A stretch of DNA of 64,000 nt from Gammaproteobacteria bacterium (GCA_030433415.1 JAUIMF010000005.1:28302-92301); one strand, 5' to 3'; positions 10,682 to 20,586 are shown, counted from the first letter of the stretch. A program made the numbers and translations. Notes: generated by a model from the letters alone, not told the origin.

Positions 10682-10791
10682 GACGGCATTCCCAGCAGCC
10701 AGAGCGAAACGGTAACCACGACGACCGTGACAATAACAACAGCGGCAATTGCATCGACACTACTGTCGGAGCGTTGAGGACCTGCACCCAT
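10678..10791 (-). CDS. 37-residue single-span membrane protein
   Basis: Not recognised. Translation gives a polar start (MGAGPQRSDSS) and one very hydrophobic Val/Ile-rich helix at residues about 14-33, ending LLGMPS. Support for reality is a good Shine-Dalgarno (AGGAAG, 8 nt before the ATG) and the membrane-helix composition. The frame continues upstream to 11001, but that extension has no such signal and runs into the cysI start. Its TAG stop overlaps the TAG stop of the DUF2970 gene within CTAG. Possibly a small regulator or subunit; no function is claimed. Confidence 0.6.
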   Translation of the reverse strand: MGAGPQRSDSSVDAIAAVVIVTVVVVTVSLWLLGMPS

Positions 10792-10984
10792 GGGACTGGC
10801 TTCCTGATAGTAAAAATCGGGCGCAAGTTTAGCACTCCGCCGGGGGCTTCCCCAACCCCCGAGGCTGTCCCGGTGCAATGCTCCCGAAGAGCATCCGCTG
10901 GCGGTTCTAAGCTTATGAAAAACAAAAATAATTGAGGTCCGCCAGGCGAGGTAAACTGCGCCCTCGCAAACGATCCAGAATCCC

Positions 10985-12649
10985 ATGTACCAGTACGACA
11001 ATATCGATCAGACGCTTGTGGACGAGCGTGTCGAACAGTTTCGTGAGCAGACCGAGCGCTACCTGAGCGGCGACCTCAGTGACGCCCAGTTCCTGCCCCT
11101 GCGCCTGCAGAATGGGCTGTACGTACAGCGCGTTGCACCCATGCTGCGCATCGCGGTGCCGTATGGCCTGCTCAGTTCGCGGCAGTTGCGGGCACTCGCC
11201 GCAATTACTCGACGGTACGACAAGGGCTATGCCCACGTCAGCACCCGCCAGAACTTCCAGATCAACTGGCCACGTATTGAAGATGTGCCGGACATTCTTG
11301 CCGATCTCGCAGCGGTGCAGATGCACGCCATCCAAACCAGCGGCAACTGCATTCGCAATACCACCACAGATCAGTTCGCCGGTGTCGCCGCCGACGAAGT
11401 CGTCGACCCACGCCCCTACTGCGAAATCATTCGCCAGTGGTCCACGTTGCACCCTGAATTTGCGTTTCTGCCACGCAAATTCAAAATCGCGGTCAACGGC
11501 GCTGAAAACGACCGCGCCGCCATTCATTTCCACGACGTGGGGATTCAGCTCTACCGTAACGAAGCCAGTCGCGTGCGTCTGCGTTTTCTGGTCGGTGGCG
11601 GCCTCGGCCGTACCCCCATGGTCGGCCGTGAAATTCGCGACGACCTGGACCCGAAGCACCTGCTCACCTACCTCGATGCAATCCTGCGCGTCTACAATCT
11701 CAAGGGACGGCGCGACAACAAGTACAAAGCGCGCATCAAGATTCTGGTCAAGGCCATGGGTGTAGAGGCATTCCGCACCGCCGTTGACGCGGAGTGGGCG
11801 TCCTCCAAGGACGGTCCGACCACGCTGACGGACGACGTGCTTAATGCAATGGCGGCTCACTTCACTGCCCCGCCCTACGAAACGCTGGACGGTGAGGCCG
11901 AGCACCGCTTTGTTCATGACGCGACTGCCCGCGACCCGCTCTTCGCCGGCTGGGTGGCCCGAAACACCCAGGCTCACCAGCAGACGGGGTACCGCGCCGT
12001 GACCATTACGCTCAAGGCAACCGGTAACGCTCCCGGTGACATCAGTGCCGAGCAGATGGATGCAATCGCCGATCTCGCCGATCGCTATGCCTTTGGCGAG
12101 TTGCGCACCACCCATCAGCAGAACATTGTGCTGGCCGATGTGCGTGAAAGCGACCTGTTGTCGCTGTGGCGTGATCTGCAACCGCTGGGTCTGGCGGCAT
12201 CCAACGCAGGTCATATCACCGACATGATCTGCTGCCCCGGTGGCGATTTCTGCTCACTCGCCAACGCCAAGTCGATTCCCGTTGCCCAGGCTTTGCAGGA
12301 ACGCTTTGACGCCATGGATTACCAGTACGACCTGGGCCCCATCGAGCTGAACATCAGCGGTTGCATGAACGCCTGTGGCCATCACCACGTGGGACACATC
12401 GGCATTCTTGGCGTCGACAAAAAGGGCCAGGAGTTCTACCAGATATGCCTTGGCGGATCCCAGGGTGGCAACGCTCAGGTGGCACAAATTCTTGGCCCGT
12501 CCTGCAGTCGCGCCGACGTACCCGATGTCATCGAAAAAATCCTGCAATGCTATGTCGCTTTACGTGACAGCGAAGACGAAACATTTATCGCTGCGTTTCA
12601 GCGCTGCGGTATCCAACCCTTCAAGGAGGCGGTGTATGGCCAGCCCTGA
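10985..12649 (+). CDS. cysI: nitrite/sulfite reductase, sirohaem type (CysI-like)
   Basis: Reduces sulfite to sulfide for cysteine synthesis, using a sirohaem coupled to a 4Fe-4S cluster. The 554-residue protein shows both duplicated reductase half-domains and the cluster ligands Cys417 and Cys423 (CCPGGDFC) with Cys460 and Cys464 (GCMNAC). It resembles the Pseudomonas type of CysI more than the E. coli NADPH flavoprotein partner system, and no cysJ is nearby. It overlaps the DUF934 gene by 14 nt. Sulfide production feeds the same sulfur amino acid route as metH. A nitrite role is less likely given the context. Confidence 0.9.
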   Translation: MYQYDNIDQTLVDERVEQFREQTERYLSGDLSDAQFLPLRLQNGLYVQRVAPMLRIAVPYGLLSSRQLRALAAITRRYDKGYAHVSTRQNFQINWPRIEDVPDILADLAAVQMHAIQTSGNCIRNTTTDQFAGVAADEVVDPRPYCEIIRQWSTLHPEFAFLPRKFKIAVNGAENDRAAIHFHDVGIQLYRNEASRVRLRFLVGGGLGRTPMVGREIRDDLDPKHLLTYLDAILRVYNLKGRRDNKYKARIKILVKAMGVEAFRTAVDAEWASSKDGPTTLTDDVLNAMAAHFTAPPYETLDGEAEHRFVHDATARDPLFAGWVARNTQAHQQTGYRAVTITLKATGNAPGDISAEQMDAIADLADRYAFGELRTTHQQNIVLADVRESDLLSLWRDLQPLGLAASNAGHITDMICCPGGDFCSLANAKSIPVAQALQERFDAMDYQYDLGPIELNISGCMNACGHHHVGHIGILGVDKKGQEFYQICLGGSQGGNAQVAQILGPSCSRADVPDVIEKILQCYVALRDSEDETFIAAFQRCGIQPFKEAVYGQP

Positions 12650-13067
12650 CAATTTCGATATCAGCGAAACCACGATCGCAACGGGGCAGCTGATCTCGCT
12701 CGATGACTGGCTGGCCGCCGGGACACCGGCAGACGCGGTGGTTGCTGTAGACTCTGATGCGAACCTCGATGCGCATTACGCCGCGCTGGCCCGCGTCGAA
12801 TCAATTGTGATGGCCCTGCCGGCCTTCGCCGACGGTCGTGCGTTCAGTCACGCTCGCAAACTGCGGGACCGGGGCTTTGCTGGCGAACTGCTGGCGGCCG
12901 GCGATGTGTTGCCCGATCAGTGGCCGTTTCTCAAACGCTGCGGTTTCACCGGCCTTGTCGACGAGCGCCTTGCAGATGAAGCGTTTGGACTGAGAGTCGT
13001 TTCGCAGGTGTATCAGGCCGACGAGCAGCAGCGTCAACCGGTTTTTCGTCGCGCGCCCCGCGCCTGA
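12636..13067 (+). CDS. DUF934 family protein, CysI partner
   Basis: A 143-residue cytosolic protein of the DUF934 family, which is usually encoded directly after this type of sulfite reductase. The start at 12636 is set by a near-consensus AAGGAGG (12623-12629) lying inside cysI, so the two genes overlap by 14 nt and are probably translationally coupled. Conserved-looking segments are ALPAFADGRAFSHARKLR and a VFRRAPRA tail. The exact biochemical role is unknown; association with assimilatory sulfite reduction is inferred from gene order. Confidence 0.85.
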   Translation: MASPDNFDISETTIATGQLISLDDWLAAGTPADAVVAVDSDANLDAHYAALARVESIVMALPAFADGRAFSHARKLRDRGFAGELLAAGDVLPDQWPFLKRCGFTGLVDERLADEAFGLRVVSQVYQADEQQRQPVFRRAPRA

Positions 13068-13131
13068 GCCCCGCTACTCCCGACCCTATTGACGGGGCTG
13101 CTACACTCACGGATCACTCAGGGCCCGTGTT

Positions 13132-14307
13132 ATGGATCACAGCTCCGTCACCTTCGCATTTTTTCTGATTTTCAGCGGTGCCGCCGTGCTGGCATCCGTT
13201 GCGCTGTACACGCGCCAGCCTCTGATTATCGCCTACATTGCGCTGGGCGCCCTCATCGGACCCTACGGGTTCAGCCTGGTCACGGATCTGCAGCTTCTTT
13301 CAGATATCGGCCATATCGGCATCATCTTCCTGTTGTTTCTGTTGGGACTGGACATGCAGCCCCAGGCACTACTGGCCACCCTGCGCAAATCCACCGTCGT
13401 GGGCCTGGCGAGTTGCGCTGTGTTCTTTGTAGGAAGCTGGCTGCTCACTCGCCTGTTTATAGACGATGGGATGCAGGCGGCGATCGTTGCCATTGCCATG
13501 GTCTTCTCCTCAACCATCATCGGCATCAAGCTGCTGCCGACCACCGTGCTGCATCACCGGCATATCGGCGAGATGATGGTCGGCCTGCTGCTGTTGCAGG
13601 ACCTTCTCGCCATCATTGTGCTTGTGCTCATCATGGCGGCCTCGGGCAGCGCCGAGGGTGACGCGCTGCAGCAGGTGGTATTTGTATTGCTTGCGCTACC
13701 CCTGCTTGGTGTCGGCGCGTGGGCTGCAGTCCGGTATATGCTGCTGCCGCTGATCCAGCGCTTCGACCGATTTCACGAATACATCTTTCTGCTTGCCATA
13801 GGCTGGTGTCTGGGCCTTGCAGAGTCCGCCCAGCTACTGGGCCTGTCGGCAGAGATCGGCGCGTTTGTGGCAGGCGTCACCATCGCAACCAGCCCCATCG
13901 CCCAGTACATCGCCATCAATCTGAAGCCCCTGCGGGACTTCTTTCTGATCCTGTTCTTCTTCGCCGTGGGTGCGCGCTTCGACCTGGGCATGCTGTCTCT
14001 GGTCTGGGTGCCCGCGCTGTGCCTGGCGCTACTGGTACTGACGATGAAGCCCGTGGTGTACCGCTGGCTGCTCAAGGGGGTGAGTGAACGCCGCAGTCTG
14101 GCCTGGGATCTGGGCTTTCGCCTGGGGCAGGCCAGTGAATTCTCGCTGTTGATCGCCTACATCGCCTTCGATGCGGGTTTGCTCGACCAGCGGGGTTCGC
14201 TGCTGATTCAGGCGGCCACGATCATCACGCTGCTGGTGTCGTCCTATATTGTCGTTCTGAACTACCCGACGCCCATCGCCATCAGCGACCGCTTGCGACG
14301 GGATTAG
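13132..14307 (+). CDS. CPA2-type cation:proton antiporter, Kef-like membrane domain
   Basis: A 391-residue, almost wholly hydrophobic protein with about eleven to twelve membrane helices, of the monovalent cation:proton antiporter-2 family (Kef/RosB-like). LLFLLGLDMQP and LGLSAEIGAFVAGV match the conserved ion-path helices. The cytosolic RCK/TrkA-N domain found in KefB/KefC is absent; the protein ends shortly after the last helix. It is therefore not a glutathione-gated Kef system in the usual form. The ion specificity (K+ or Na+) is unknown. A bidirectional terminator follows. Confidence 0.85.
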   Translation: MDHSSVTFAFFLIFSGAAVLASVALYTRQPLIIAYIALGALIGPYGFSLVTDLQLLSDIGHIGIIFLLFLLGLDMQPQALLATLRKSTVVGLASCAVFFVGSWLLTRLFIDDGMQAAIVAIAMVFSSTIIGIKLLPTTVLHHRHIGEMMVGLLLLQDLLAIIVLVLIMAASGSAEGDALQQVVFVLLALPLLGVGAWAAVRYMLLPLIQRFDRFHEYIFLLAIGWCLGLAESAQLLGLSAEIGAFVAGVTIATSPIAQYIAINLKPLRDFFLILFFFAVGARFDLGMLSLVWVPALCLALLVLTMKPVVYRWLLKGVSERRSLAWDLGFRLGQASEFSLLIAYIAFDAGLLDQRGSLLIQAATIITLLVSSYIVVLNYPTPIAISDRLRRD

Positions 14308-14358
14308 ACCGTCTGCCGTGGCAAATGACGCCTCGCGGGTGAATCCTTCGCCCATAAA

Positions 14359-14383
14359 AAAGCCCGGCACGAAGCCGGGCTTT
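14359..14383. terminator. bidirectional terminator between antiporter and etfA
   Basis: AAAGCCCGGC and GCCGGGCTTT form a 10-bp stem with a 5-nt loop; A-rich and T-rich flanks serve both convergent genes. Confidence 0.9.
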
Positions 14384-14400
14384 GTACGTTACGGGGCAAC

Positions 14401-15330
14401 TCAGAGCTTGCTTTCGATCTCGGGCAGGGCCTCGAAGAGATCCGCCACCAGACCGTAATCGGCTACCTGGAAAATCGGCGCATCCTCGTCCTTGTTGATG
14501 GCGACGATCACCTTGGAGTCCTTCATACCCGCCAGGTGCTGGATAGCGCCGGAGATACCCACCGCAATATACAGCTCGGGAGCAACAATCTTGCCCGTCT
14601 GCCCCACCTGCATGTCGTTGGGCACAAAGCCTGCGTCAACGGCAGCACGGCTGGCACCGATGGCGGCACCCAGCTTATCGGCGATGCCTTCAAGCAGCTT
14701 GAAGTTGTCGCCATTCTGCATGCCGCGGCCCCCCGAAATAACTACGGGAGCAGCCGTCAGTTCGGGGCGGTCAGAAACGGCGATTTCCTGGCCCACGAAG
14801 CTTGAGATGCCGGCATCGTGCACTGCGTCCACCGCTACCAGCTCCGCAGAGCCGCCCTCGGCAGCCACACCGTCAAAGGCGGTGGTACGTACCGTAATGA
14901 CCTTTTTCGCGTCGCTGCTCTGCACCGTGGCGATCACGTTGCCCGCGTAGATGGGACGCTTGAAGGTGTCAGCGGACTCAACGCTGATGATGTCGCTGAT
15001 CTGGGCGACATCCAGCAGCGCGGCGACTCGGGGCATGGTGTTCTTGCCTGAGGTCGTCGCGGGAGCCAGGATATTGTCGTAGTCAGCGCCCAGTTCAGCG
15101 ATGAGCAGGCTGACGTTTTCGGCCAGCTGGTGCTCGTAAGCGGCGTTGTCGGCACACAGTACCTTGCGCACGCCCGCCACGGCCTGGGCCGCCGAGGCGG
15201 CTCCACCGCAGCCGGCGCCGGCTACGAGAATATCGATGTCTGCACCAAGGGCCTGGGCAGCGGCTACCGTGTTCAGCGTAGCCGGATTCAGGCTCGCGTT
15301 GTCGTGTTCTGCAATAACCAGCGTGCTCAT
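14401..15330 (-). CDS. etfA: electron transfer flavoprotein alpha subunit
   Basis: FAD-binding large subunit of ETF, which takes electrons from acyl-CoA and other dehydrogenases and passes them to ETF-ubiquinone oxidoreductase. The 309 residues show the N-terminal adenine-nucleotide alpha-hydrolase-like domain and the C-terminal FAD signature ([18 protein letters not shown], then [20 protein letters not shown] by position, residues about 195-265). It overlaps etfB by one base and is the distal gene of an etfBA operon. The ETF-QO gene is divergent from etfB, so the whole route from flavoprotein to quinone is clustered here. Confidence 0.96.
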   Translation of the reverse strand: MSTLVIAEHDNASLNPATLNTVAAAQALGADIDILVAGAGCGGAASAAQAVAGVRKVLCADNAAYEHQLAENVSLLIAELGADYDNILAPATTSGKNTMPRVAALLDVAQISDIISVESADTFKRPIYAGNVIATVQSSDAKKVITVRTTAFDGVAAEGGSAELVAVDAVHDAGISSFVGQEIAVSDRPELTAAPVVISGGRGMQNGDNFKLLEGIADKLGAAIGASRAAVDAGFVPNDMQVGQTGKIVAPELYIAVGISGAIQHLAGMKDSKVIVAINKDEDAPIFQVADYGLVADLFEALPEIESKL

Positions 15331-16079
15331 CAGATCACCTTCGCTTCGTTCTTGAGTTTGTCGATCAGCTCGTCCACGGACTCCACCTTGATGCCAGCGG
15401 AACGCTCGGGTGGCGGCTCAACCTTGAGCAGCGTCAGGTGCGAGGCCAGGTCCACGCCCAGATCGGCGGGAGAAACCACGTCCAGAGGCTTCTTCTTGGC
15501 CTTCATGATGTTGGGCAGAGACGCGTAACGGGGCTCGTTCAGACGCAGGTCCGTGGTCACGATCGCGGGCATGTTCAGGCTCACGGTCTGCAGGCCACCG
15601 TCGACCTCACGGGTCACATTGAGCTTGCCATCTTCAATCTTCACTTCAGAGGCGAAGGTGCCCTGAGGCATGCCCGCCAGGGCGCCAAGCATCTGGCCAG
15701 TCTGGTTGTTGTCGCCGTCGATGGACTGTTTGCCGAGGATCACCAGGTCCGGGGACTCGCGCTCAACGATACCTTTGAGCAGCTTGGCGATTTCGAGCGG
15801 CTCCACGCTGCCTTCGGTCTCGACCTGAATGCCGCGGTCAGCACCGAGAGCCAGCGCCGTACGGATCTGCTCCTGGCAGCTCTTGTCTCCTACAGATACC
15901 GCAACGACTTCCGTCGCCGTGCCTGCTTCCTTAAGGCGAACCGCCTCTTCTACGGCAATCTCGCAGAAGGGGTTGATCGACATTTTGACGTTGTTCAGAT
16001 CCACATCCGAACCGTCGGCCTTGGCGCGGACTTTGACGTTGTAGTCAACGACACGCTTCACAGCGACGAGAACCTTCAT
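15330..16079 (-). CDS. etfB: electron transfer flavoprotein beta subunit
   Basis: Small ETF subunit; binds AMP and docks dehydrogenases. The 249-residue protein starts [18 protein letters not shown] and contains the ETF-beta signature region around VEEAVRLKE and the recognition-loop sequence [16 protein letters not shown] (residues about 190-205). GGGAG five bases before the ATG supports the start. It is the first gene of etfBA. Confidence 0.96.
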   Translation of the reverse strand: MKVLVAVKRVVDYNVKVRAKADGSDVDLNNVKMSINPFCEIAVEEAVRLKEAGTATEVVAVSVGDKSCQEQIRTALALGADRGIQVETEGSVEPLEIAKLLKGIVERESPDLVILGKQSIDGDNNQTGQMLGALAGMPQGTFASEVKIEDGKLNVTREVDGGLQTVSLNMPAIVTTDLRLNEPRYASLPNIMKAKKKPLDVVSPADLGVDLASHLTLLKVEPPPERSAGIKVESVDELIDKLKNEAKVI

Positions 16080-16422
16080 GTTGTCTCCCGAGGTGGCTAA
16101 GTGATGAACGGCCCGAAAATCGCCGGGCCAGGAGGGAAAAGCGGGGACGAATGGTGCCGATATTGGCCGGCGAGGTCAATAGCGATCACTGGACAGAGCC
16201 TGGACATGCCCTACAGCAGGCAGTGCCTCGCGAGCAAATGCAGATATTGATCAAAAATCGACCAGATCGGGAACGTAAGCCTTATCAACAGAGAAAGCGT
16301 TGATCAAGCTCAGGAAACACAGTCTTCGGGTGCCCATGATGGTGCCAACACCCTATAATTGGCGTTTGACCTTTCAGTATGTACCGGCCCCGGCGGCCAA
16401 TCCTAGATAAGCGAGGTGTGCA
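16080..16422. promoter_or_regulatory. divergent control region of etfBA and ETF-QO
   Basis: A 343-bp gap with no supportable gene. A perfect TATAAT occurs at 16354-16359 on the plus strand, but no good -35 hexamer is placed before it. It is the best -10 candidate for the ETF-QO gene. I see no riboswitch or operator-like palindrome. Confidence 0.4.
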
Positions 16423-18072
16423 GTGGAACGCGAAGCCATGGAATTTGATGTCGTTATCGTCGGTGCAGGACCTGCGGGCTTGTCCGCAGCCTGCCGGGTA
16501 ATGCAGCTCGCCCAGGAGCAGGAGCGTGAAATCACTGTCTGCGTCGTCGAAAAAGGCTCCGAAGTAGGCGCCCATATTCTCTCAGGCGCCGTGCTCGAGC
16601 CCCATGCGCTCGAGGAGCTCTTTCCCGACTGGAAAGACAAAGGTGCCCCGCTCCACACGGCGGTGACGGAAGACAACTTCTTCTTTTACACCAGCGAAAA
16701 ATCTGCCATCAAACTGCCGGGTTTTGCGATTCCCAAGCCCACGCACAACGACGGCAACTACATTGTGTCCATGGGCAACGTCTGCCGCTGGCTGGCGGAA
16801 CAGGCAGAAGGCCTTGGCGTTGAAGTCTATCCTGGCTTTGCGGCGTCCGAAGTGCTGTTCAATGACGATGGTTCCGTTCGGGGCATCGCGACCGGAGACA
16901 TGGGTATCAGCGCATCCGGCGAACAGAAAGACAGCTATATGCCGGGCATGGAGCTTCACGCCCGCTACACGCTCTTCGCCGAGGGCTGCCGGGGACACCT
17001 GGGCAAGCAGTTGATCCGGCACTTCAATCTGGACGAAGGCAAGGACCCCCAACATTACGGCATCGGCATCAAAGAGATCTGGGAGATCCCGGCCGAGAAA
17101 CACCAGCCAGGACTTGTGGTGCACGGCCTGGGCTGGCCGCTGAAAGAGAGCGGATCCTCGGGCGGCGCGTTTCTCTATCATGCCGATAACAATCAGGTGT
17201 ATATCGGCCTCATCACCGACCTGAACTACAGCAACCCGCACGTATCACCTTACGAAGAGTTCCAGCGCTGGAAGCATCATCCCGAGACGCTCAAGTACCT
17301 CGAAGGCGGTTCACGCCTGAGCTACGGCGCCCGCGCCATCGCCAAGGGCGGCCTGAATTCCCTGCCCCGTATGCAATTCCCCGGCGGCCTGCTCATTGGC
17401 TGCGACGCAGGAACGCTCAACGCGGTGAAAATCAAAGGTAACCACACGGCCATGAAGAGTGGGCTGCTCGCCGCTGAGGCGGTGGTAGAGGCTCTGGCCA
17501 GCGACGCGCCACCCGCCCAGCTGGACAGCTTTGAGAGCAAGCTGCGCGACTCCTGGCTGTATGACGAGCTGTACAGCACGCGTAATTTCTCAGGCTTCAT
17601 GCACAAGTTCGGATTCATGCTGGGCTCCGCCATGGTCTGGATCGACCAGACGATTTTTGGCGGGCGCATGCCGTTCACCCTGAACGACAGCAAGCCTGAC
17701 TATGCGGCGCTCAAGCCCGCGGCAGAGTGCCAGAAAATCAGCTATCCCAAGCCCGACAACGTCATCAGCTTCGACCGACTCTCGTCAGTGTTTTTGTCCA
17801 ACACCAACCACGAAGAGGATCAGCCCTGCCATCTGCAGCTGACGGATGACGCGGTTCCCCTGGCCTCCAATCTGCCGCTTTTTGACGAACCGGCACAGCG
17901 TTACTGCCCGGCGGGTGTCTACGAAATCGTGGAGGACGAGGGCGGCAAGCGCTTCCAGATCAATGCCCAGAACTGTGTGCACTGCAAGACCTGCGACATC
18001 AAGGACCCGACGCAGAATATCGTCTGGACCGTGCCGGAAGGCGGCGGCGGGCCCAACTACCCGGCGATGTAA
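16423..18072 (+). CDS. electron transfer flavoprotein-ubiquinone oxidoreductase (ETF-QO)
   Basis: Membrane-associated flavoprotein that oxidises reduced ETF and reduces ubiquinone. The 549 residues begin with an FAD dinucleotide fold (VVIVGAGPAGLSAACR) and end with a ferredoxin-like 4Fe-4S domain whose ligands are Cys495, Cys518, Cys521 and Cys524, closing with the typical VPEGGGGPNYPAM. I prefer the GTG at 16423 (GCGAGGTG just upstream); the ATG at 16438 is the alternative. It is transcribed away from etfBA and followed by a strong terminator. It would also drain electrons from flavin dehydrogenases acting in the catabolic region. Confidence 0.96.
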   Translation: MEREAMEFDVVIVGAGPAGLSAACRVMQLAQEQEREITVCVVEKGSEVGAHILSGAVLEPHALEELFPDWKDKGAPLHTAVTEDNFFFYTSEKSAIKLPGFAIPKPTHNDGNYIVSMGNVCRWLAEQAEGLGVEVYPGFAASEVLFNDDGSVRGIATGDMGISASGEQKDSYMPGMELHARYTLFAEGCRGHLGKQLIRHFNLDEGKDPQHYGIGIKEIWEIPAEKHQPGLVVHGLGWPLKESGSSGGAFLYHADNNQVYIGLITDLNYSNPHVSPYEEFQRWKHHPETLKYLEGGSRLSYGARAIAKGGLNSLPRMQFPGGLLIGCDAGTLNAVKIKGNHTAMKSGLLAAEAVVEALASDAPPAQLDSFESKLRDSWLYDELYSTRNFSGFMHKFGFMLGSAMVWIDQTIFGGRMPFTLNDSKPDYAALKPAAECQKISYPKPDNVISFDRLSSVFLSNTNHEEDQPCHLQLTDDAVPLASNLPLFDEPAQRYCPAGVYEIVEDEGGKRFQINAQNCVHCKTCDIKDPTQNIVWTVPEGGGGPNYPAM

Positions 18073-18091
18073 TTGGCATCAGGCAATAACG

Positions 18092-18123
18092 AAAAAACCC
18101 GGCCAAATGAGCCGGGTTTTTTT
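18092..18123 (+). terminator. Rho-independent terminator after ETF-QO
   Basis: AAAACCCGGC and GCCGGGTTTT stem with loop CAAATGA and a following T-run. It may also serve the convergent DUF1285 gene. Confidence 0.92.
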
Positions 18124-18179
18124 ATGCGTACGATGGGCGTCGAGGGACTCTCATCACTGACCATCGCTGACCATCGCTG

Positions 18180-18722
18180 TTATGTTGACGCACCGAGATC
18201 GATCATCTGCCCATCGCTTTGGATACAGACCCTGTCTCCAATGACAGAAGCCGCCTCGACCAGCCGATACCAGGCAGCCCGACTGATCTGAGCGCTTAAT
18301 CCGTTGGGCAGCGAGACCCACGGTGCGGGGTCATCCTGGGCGGTGTTAAGAGCAGCTGGGGTCAGACGACAACGCCCTCCCGTGTTCAGCAGCACGGACC
18401 AGGTCGGCCCCTCTGGCCCCTGCTCCAGTACACAGTCGATACCTTGCAGAGCGTGACGCTCAACGCTGATCTGCCACTTCTCGGCGGGCGTGACCAGGTA
18501 GTAGTTGCCGTCATCCTCCCGGCGCAGAATCGAGGCGAATAGACGCACAAGTCCTTCGCGCTGAATCTCTCGCCCTTCATGGATCCAGCGGCCATCGGCC
18601 TCGATGTGCAGGTCCATCACGCCACTGAGATCGGGTGACCACGCCGCCAAGGTTTCTGGCGAGGGCAACCCTGCCGTGTTTGCGACTACCGTATCGACGA
18701 ACGCCTGCAGCGATTCAGCCAT
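18180..18722 (-). CDS. DUF1285 family protein
   Basis: A 180-residue cytosolic protein. The central segment (MDLHIEADGRWIHEGREI, then LVRLFASILRREDDGNYYLVTPAEKWQI by position, residues about 36-85) is the hallmark of DUF1285, a family of unknown function with known structures but no established reaction. It starts 7 nt after ppiD and is likely the last gene of that transcript. No signal peptide or membrane helix is seen. Confidence 0.85.
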   Translation of the reverse strand: MAESLQAFVDTVVANTAGLPSPETLAAWSPDLSGVMDLHIEADGRWIHEGREIQREGLVRLFASILRREDDGNYYLVTPAEKWQISVERHALQGIDCVLEQGPEGPTWSVLLNTGGRCRLTPAALNTAQDDPAPWVSLPNGLSAQISRAAWYRLVEAASVIGDRVCIQSDGQMIDLGAST

Positions 18723-18729
18723 AGGGCCC

Positions 18730-20586
18730 TCAGTAGGTGACGACTTCTGCCCGTTCGCGCAGCGCCTGCTCTAACTGCTGCTGGGTGACGCCGCCGTACT
18801 GCCCAGCCAACTGCTGACTCAGGCCTGCTCGTTGCGCGGGCGGAAGGCTGTCAATGCTGCCAGCAGTCACGCGGGTAAACTCCAGTACATAGAGGGCGTC
18901 GCTGTCATCGCTCACGATGCGTCGACGGGGCTCATCTCCGGGGGCTGCCATGGCGAACAGGGCATCGCGAACGGCGGCGGGAATACGTTGACTGTCGCGC
19001 GTGGCCCCAAGCTCAACCTGCCACTGCAGACCCGCGCCATTGGCTGCGTCTTCGACGCTGAGACCTTCGTTGATGCTGGCCAGAAGGGCCTCGGCCTGCT
19101 CCGACGCGGCATCCCGCGCGATGCGGTCACGCAGTATCGATTCGATCTCACCTCGAACATCGGCAAGCGGTTGCGGTGCAGGCGGCTGACGGGACGCAAC
19201 ACGCAGGGCGACAAATTCGTCGGGGCCGAGTTCAATGACCTCACTATTGTGACCTGCCTCAAGTACGTCTTCAGAGAATGCCGCCTGTTGTATACGGGGG
19301 TTTGCAAACAGGCCCTCGGTCTGATTGCGCGATACGGGATCCGAGGTCTTTACTGTGATGTCGAGAGCGGCGGCAGGCTCCGCGAGGTCTATGGCGTTGA
19401 AGGCCAGGTCGCGCAAGCGTTCGACATCGCGCAACAACGCGTCGGACGCCTCACGTGCCTGAATGCGTCGCTCGAGCTCACCGGCAACCTCTTCGTAGGT
19501 CACGGCGGAACCTTCACGGCGGTCCGTTACCAGCACGAGGTGCAACCCCGCATCGGTACGCACCGTGCCTCGCTCGCCCACTGCCAGCCCGGCGATGACG
19601 GCTTCCATCTCTTCAGGAAACGCACTGCCAGCGGTGTAGCCAAGGTCCCCACCGGCGTCAGCAGAACCAATATCGTCGGAGAACTCCTTCGCTGCGTCAG
19701 CAAAGCTCATACCGCCCTCAAGCGCCGCCTCTACCGCCTGCAGCCGGCTTTCGCCCTCACCGCCTTCCAGGAGCACGTGAGACACGCGGGCCTCGGTCGG
19801 CACCTCGTATTCGTCGCGCACCAATTCAAATTCTTCGCGCACCCGAGCCTCGTCCACCGGCTGATAATAATCCTCGGCTCGCAGTTCCACGTACTCCAGC
19901 ACGACGGTTTCTTCGCTCAGGAACGCGTCACTGTTGTCGTCATAGTAGGCCTGTATCTCGTCGTCACTCACCTCGGTAGAGAGTCGAAAATCCACCAGTG
20001 GTAACGTCACATAGCGAACGTCGCGGCCTTCCAGGGCAATGGAGGCAGCGAGGGATACTTCAGCAGGCGTCGCAAAGTCACTACCGGCGACGCCAGCGCG
20101 AAGCTGCCCAATCAGCATATCTTCGGTCAGGCGCTGGTTGAACAGTGCTGGTGTGAAGCCGGCGTTGGCCAGGGTGCTCTGGAACATATCTCTCGAAAAA
20201 CGCCCATCGATCTGGAACTGTTCCATGGACGCGATAATGCTGCTGATAGCCTGCTCTGACGTCGACAGCCCGAGTTCGGCGGCGCCCTGACGGACAATTT
20301 CGCGGCTGACCAGCGACTCCAGCGCCGCCTGGCTCAGCCGCGCTTCGTCGAGCAGCGCAGGGTCGGCGTTGTCTCCCATGAGGGCCAGCAACTGCCGTTG
20401 CTGCACCGAGAGCTCCTGCTGTAGCGCATAGGCCGTAATCTCCTCACCGTTGACTTCAGCAACGCTGTTGGTGCCCCCACTGAACAGCAGCGACTCGATA
20501 CCAAAAATCGAGAACGAAACCACGATCAGACCGATAATGATCTTGGCGATGGTTCCCTGAATATTTGAACGAATGTCCTGAAGCAT
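18730..20586 (-). CDS. ppiD: periplasmic folding chaperone PpiD (SurA-N/parvulin)
   Basis: Inner-membrane-anchored periplasmic chaperone near the Sec translocon. The 618 residues have a short cytosolic start, one transmembrane helix (about 14-34), a SurA_N-like segment and a parvulin PPIase domain. The parvulin domain starts at ARVSHVLLEG (about 262) and includes FSDDIGSADAGGDLGY and VRTDAGLHLVLV. A long C-terminal chaperone region follows. The position downstream of hupB, lon, clpX, clpP and tig is the classical order. The PPIase activity of PpiD proteins is often weak or absent. Confidence 0.94.
   Translation of the reverse strand: MLQDIRSNIQGTIAKIIIGLIVVSFSIFGIESLLFSGGTNSVAEVNGEEITAYALQQELSVQQRQLLALMGDNADPALLDEARLSQAALESLVSREIVRQGAAELGLSTSEQAISSIIASMEQFQIDGRFSRDMFQSTLANAGFTPALFNQRLTEDMLIGQLRAGVAGSDFATPAEVSLAASIALEGRDVRYVTLPLVDFRLSTEVSDDEIQAYYDDNSDAFLSEETVVLEYVELRAEDYYQPVDEARVREEFELVRDEYEVPTEARVSHVLLEGGEGESRLQAVEAALEGGMSFADAAKEFSDDIGSADAGGDLGYTAGSAFPEEMEAVIAGLAVGERGTVRTDAGLHLVLVTDRREGSAVTYEEVAGELERRIQAREASDALLRDVERLRDLAFNAIDLAEPAAALDITVKTSDPVSRNQTEGLFANPRIQQAAFSEDVLEAGHNSEVIELGPDEFVALRVASRQPPAPQPLADVRGEIESILRDRIARDAASEQAEALLASINEGLSVEDAANGAGLQWQVELGATRDSQRIPAAVRDALFAMAAPGDEPRRRIVSDDSDALYVLEFTRVTAGSIDSLPPAQRAGLSQQLAGQYGGVTQQQLEQALRERAEVVTY

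Noticed and set aside
10913..12214. 433-codon minus-strand frame opposite cysI
   Set aside because: The plus strand carries the sirohaem/Fe-S motifs of CysI; this is a shadow frame.
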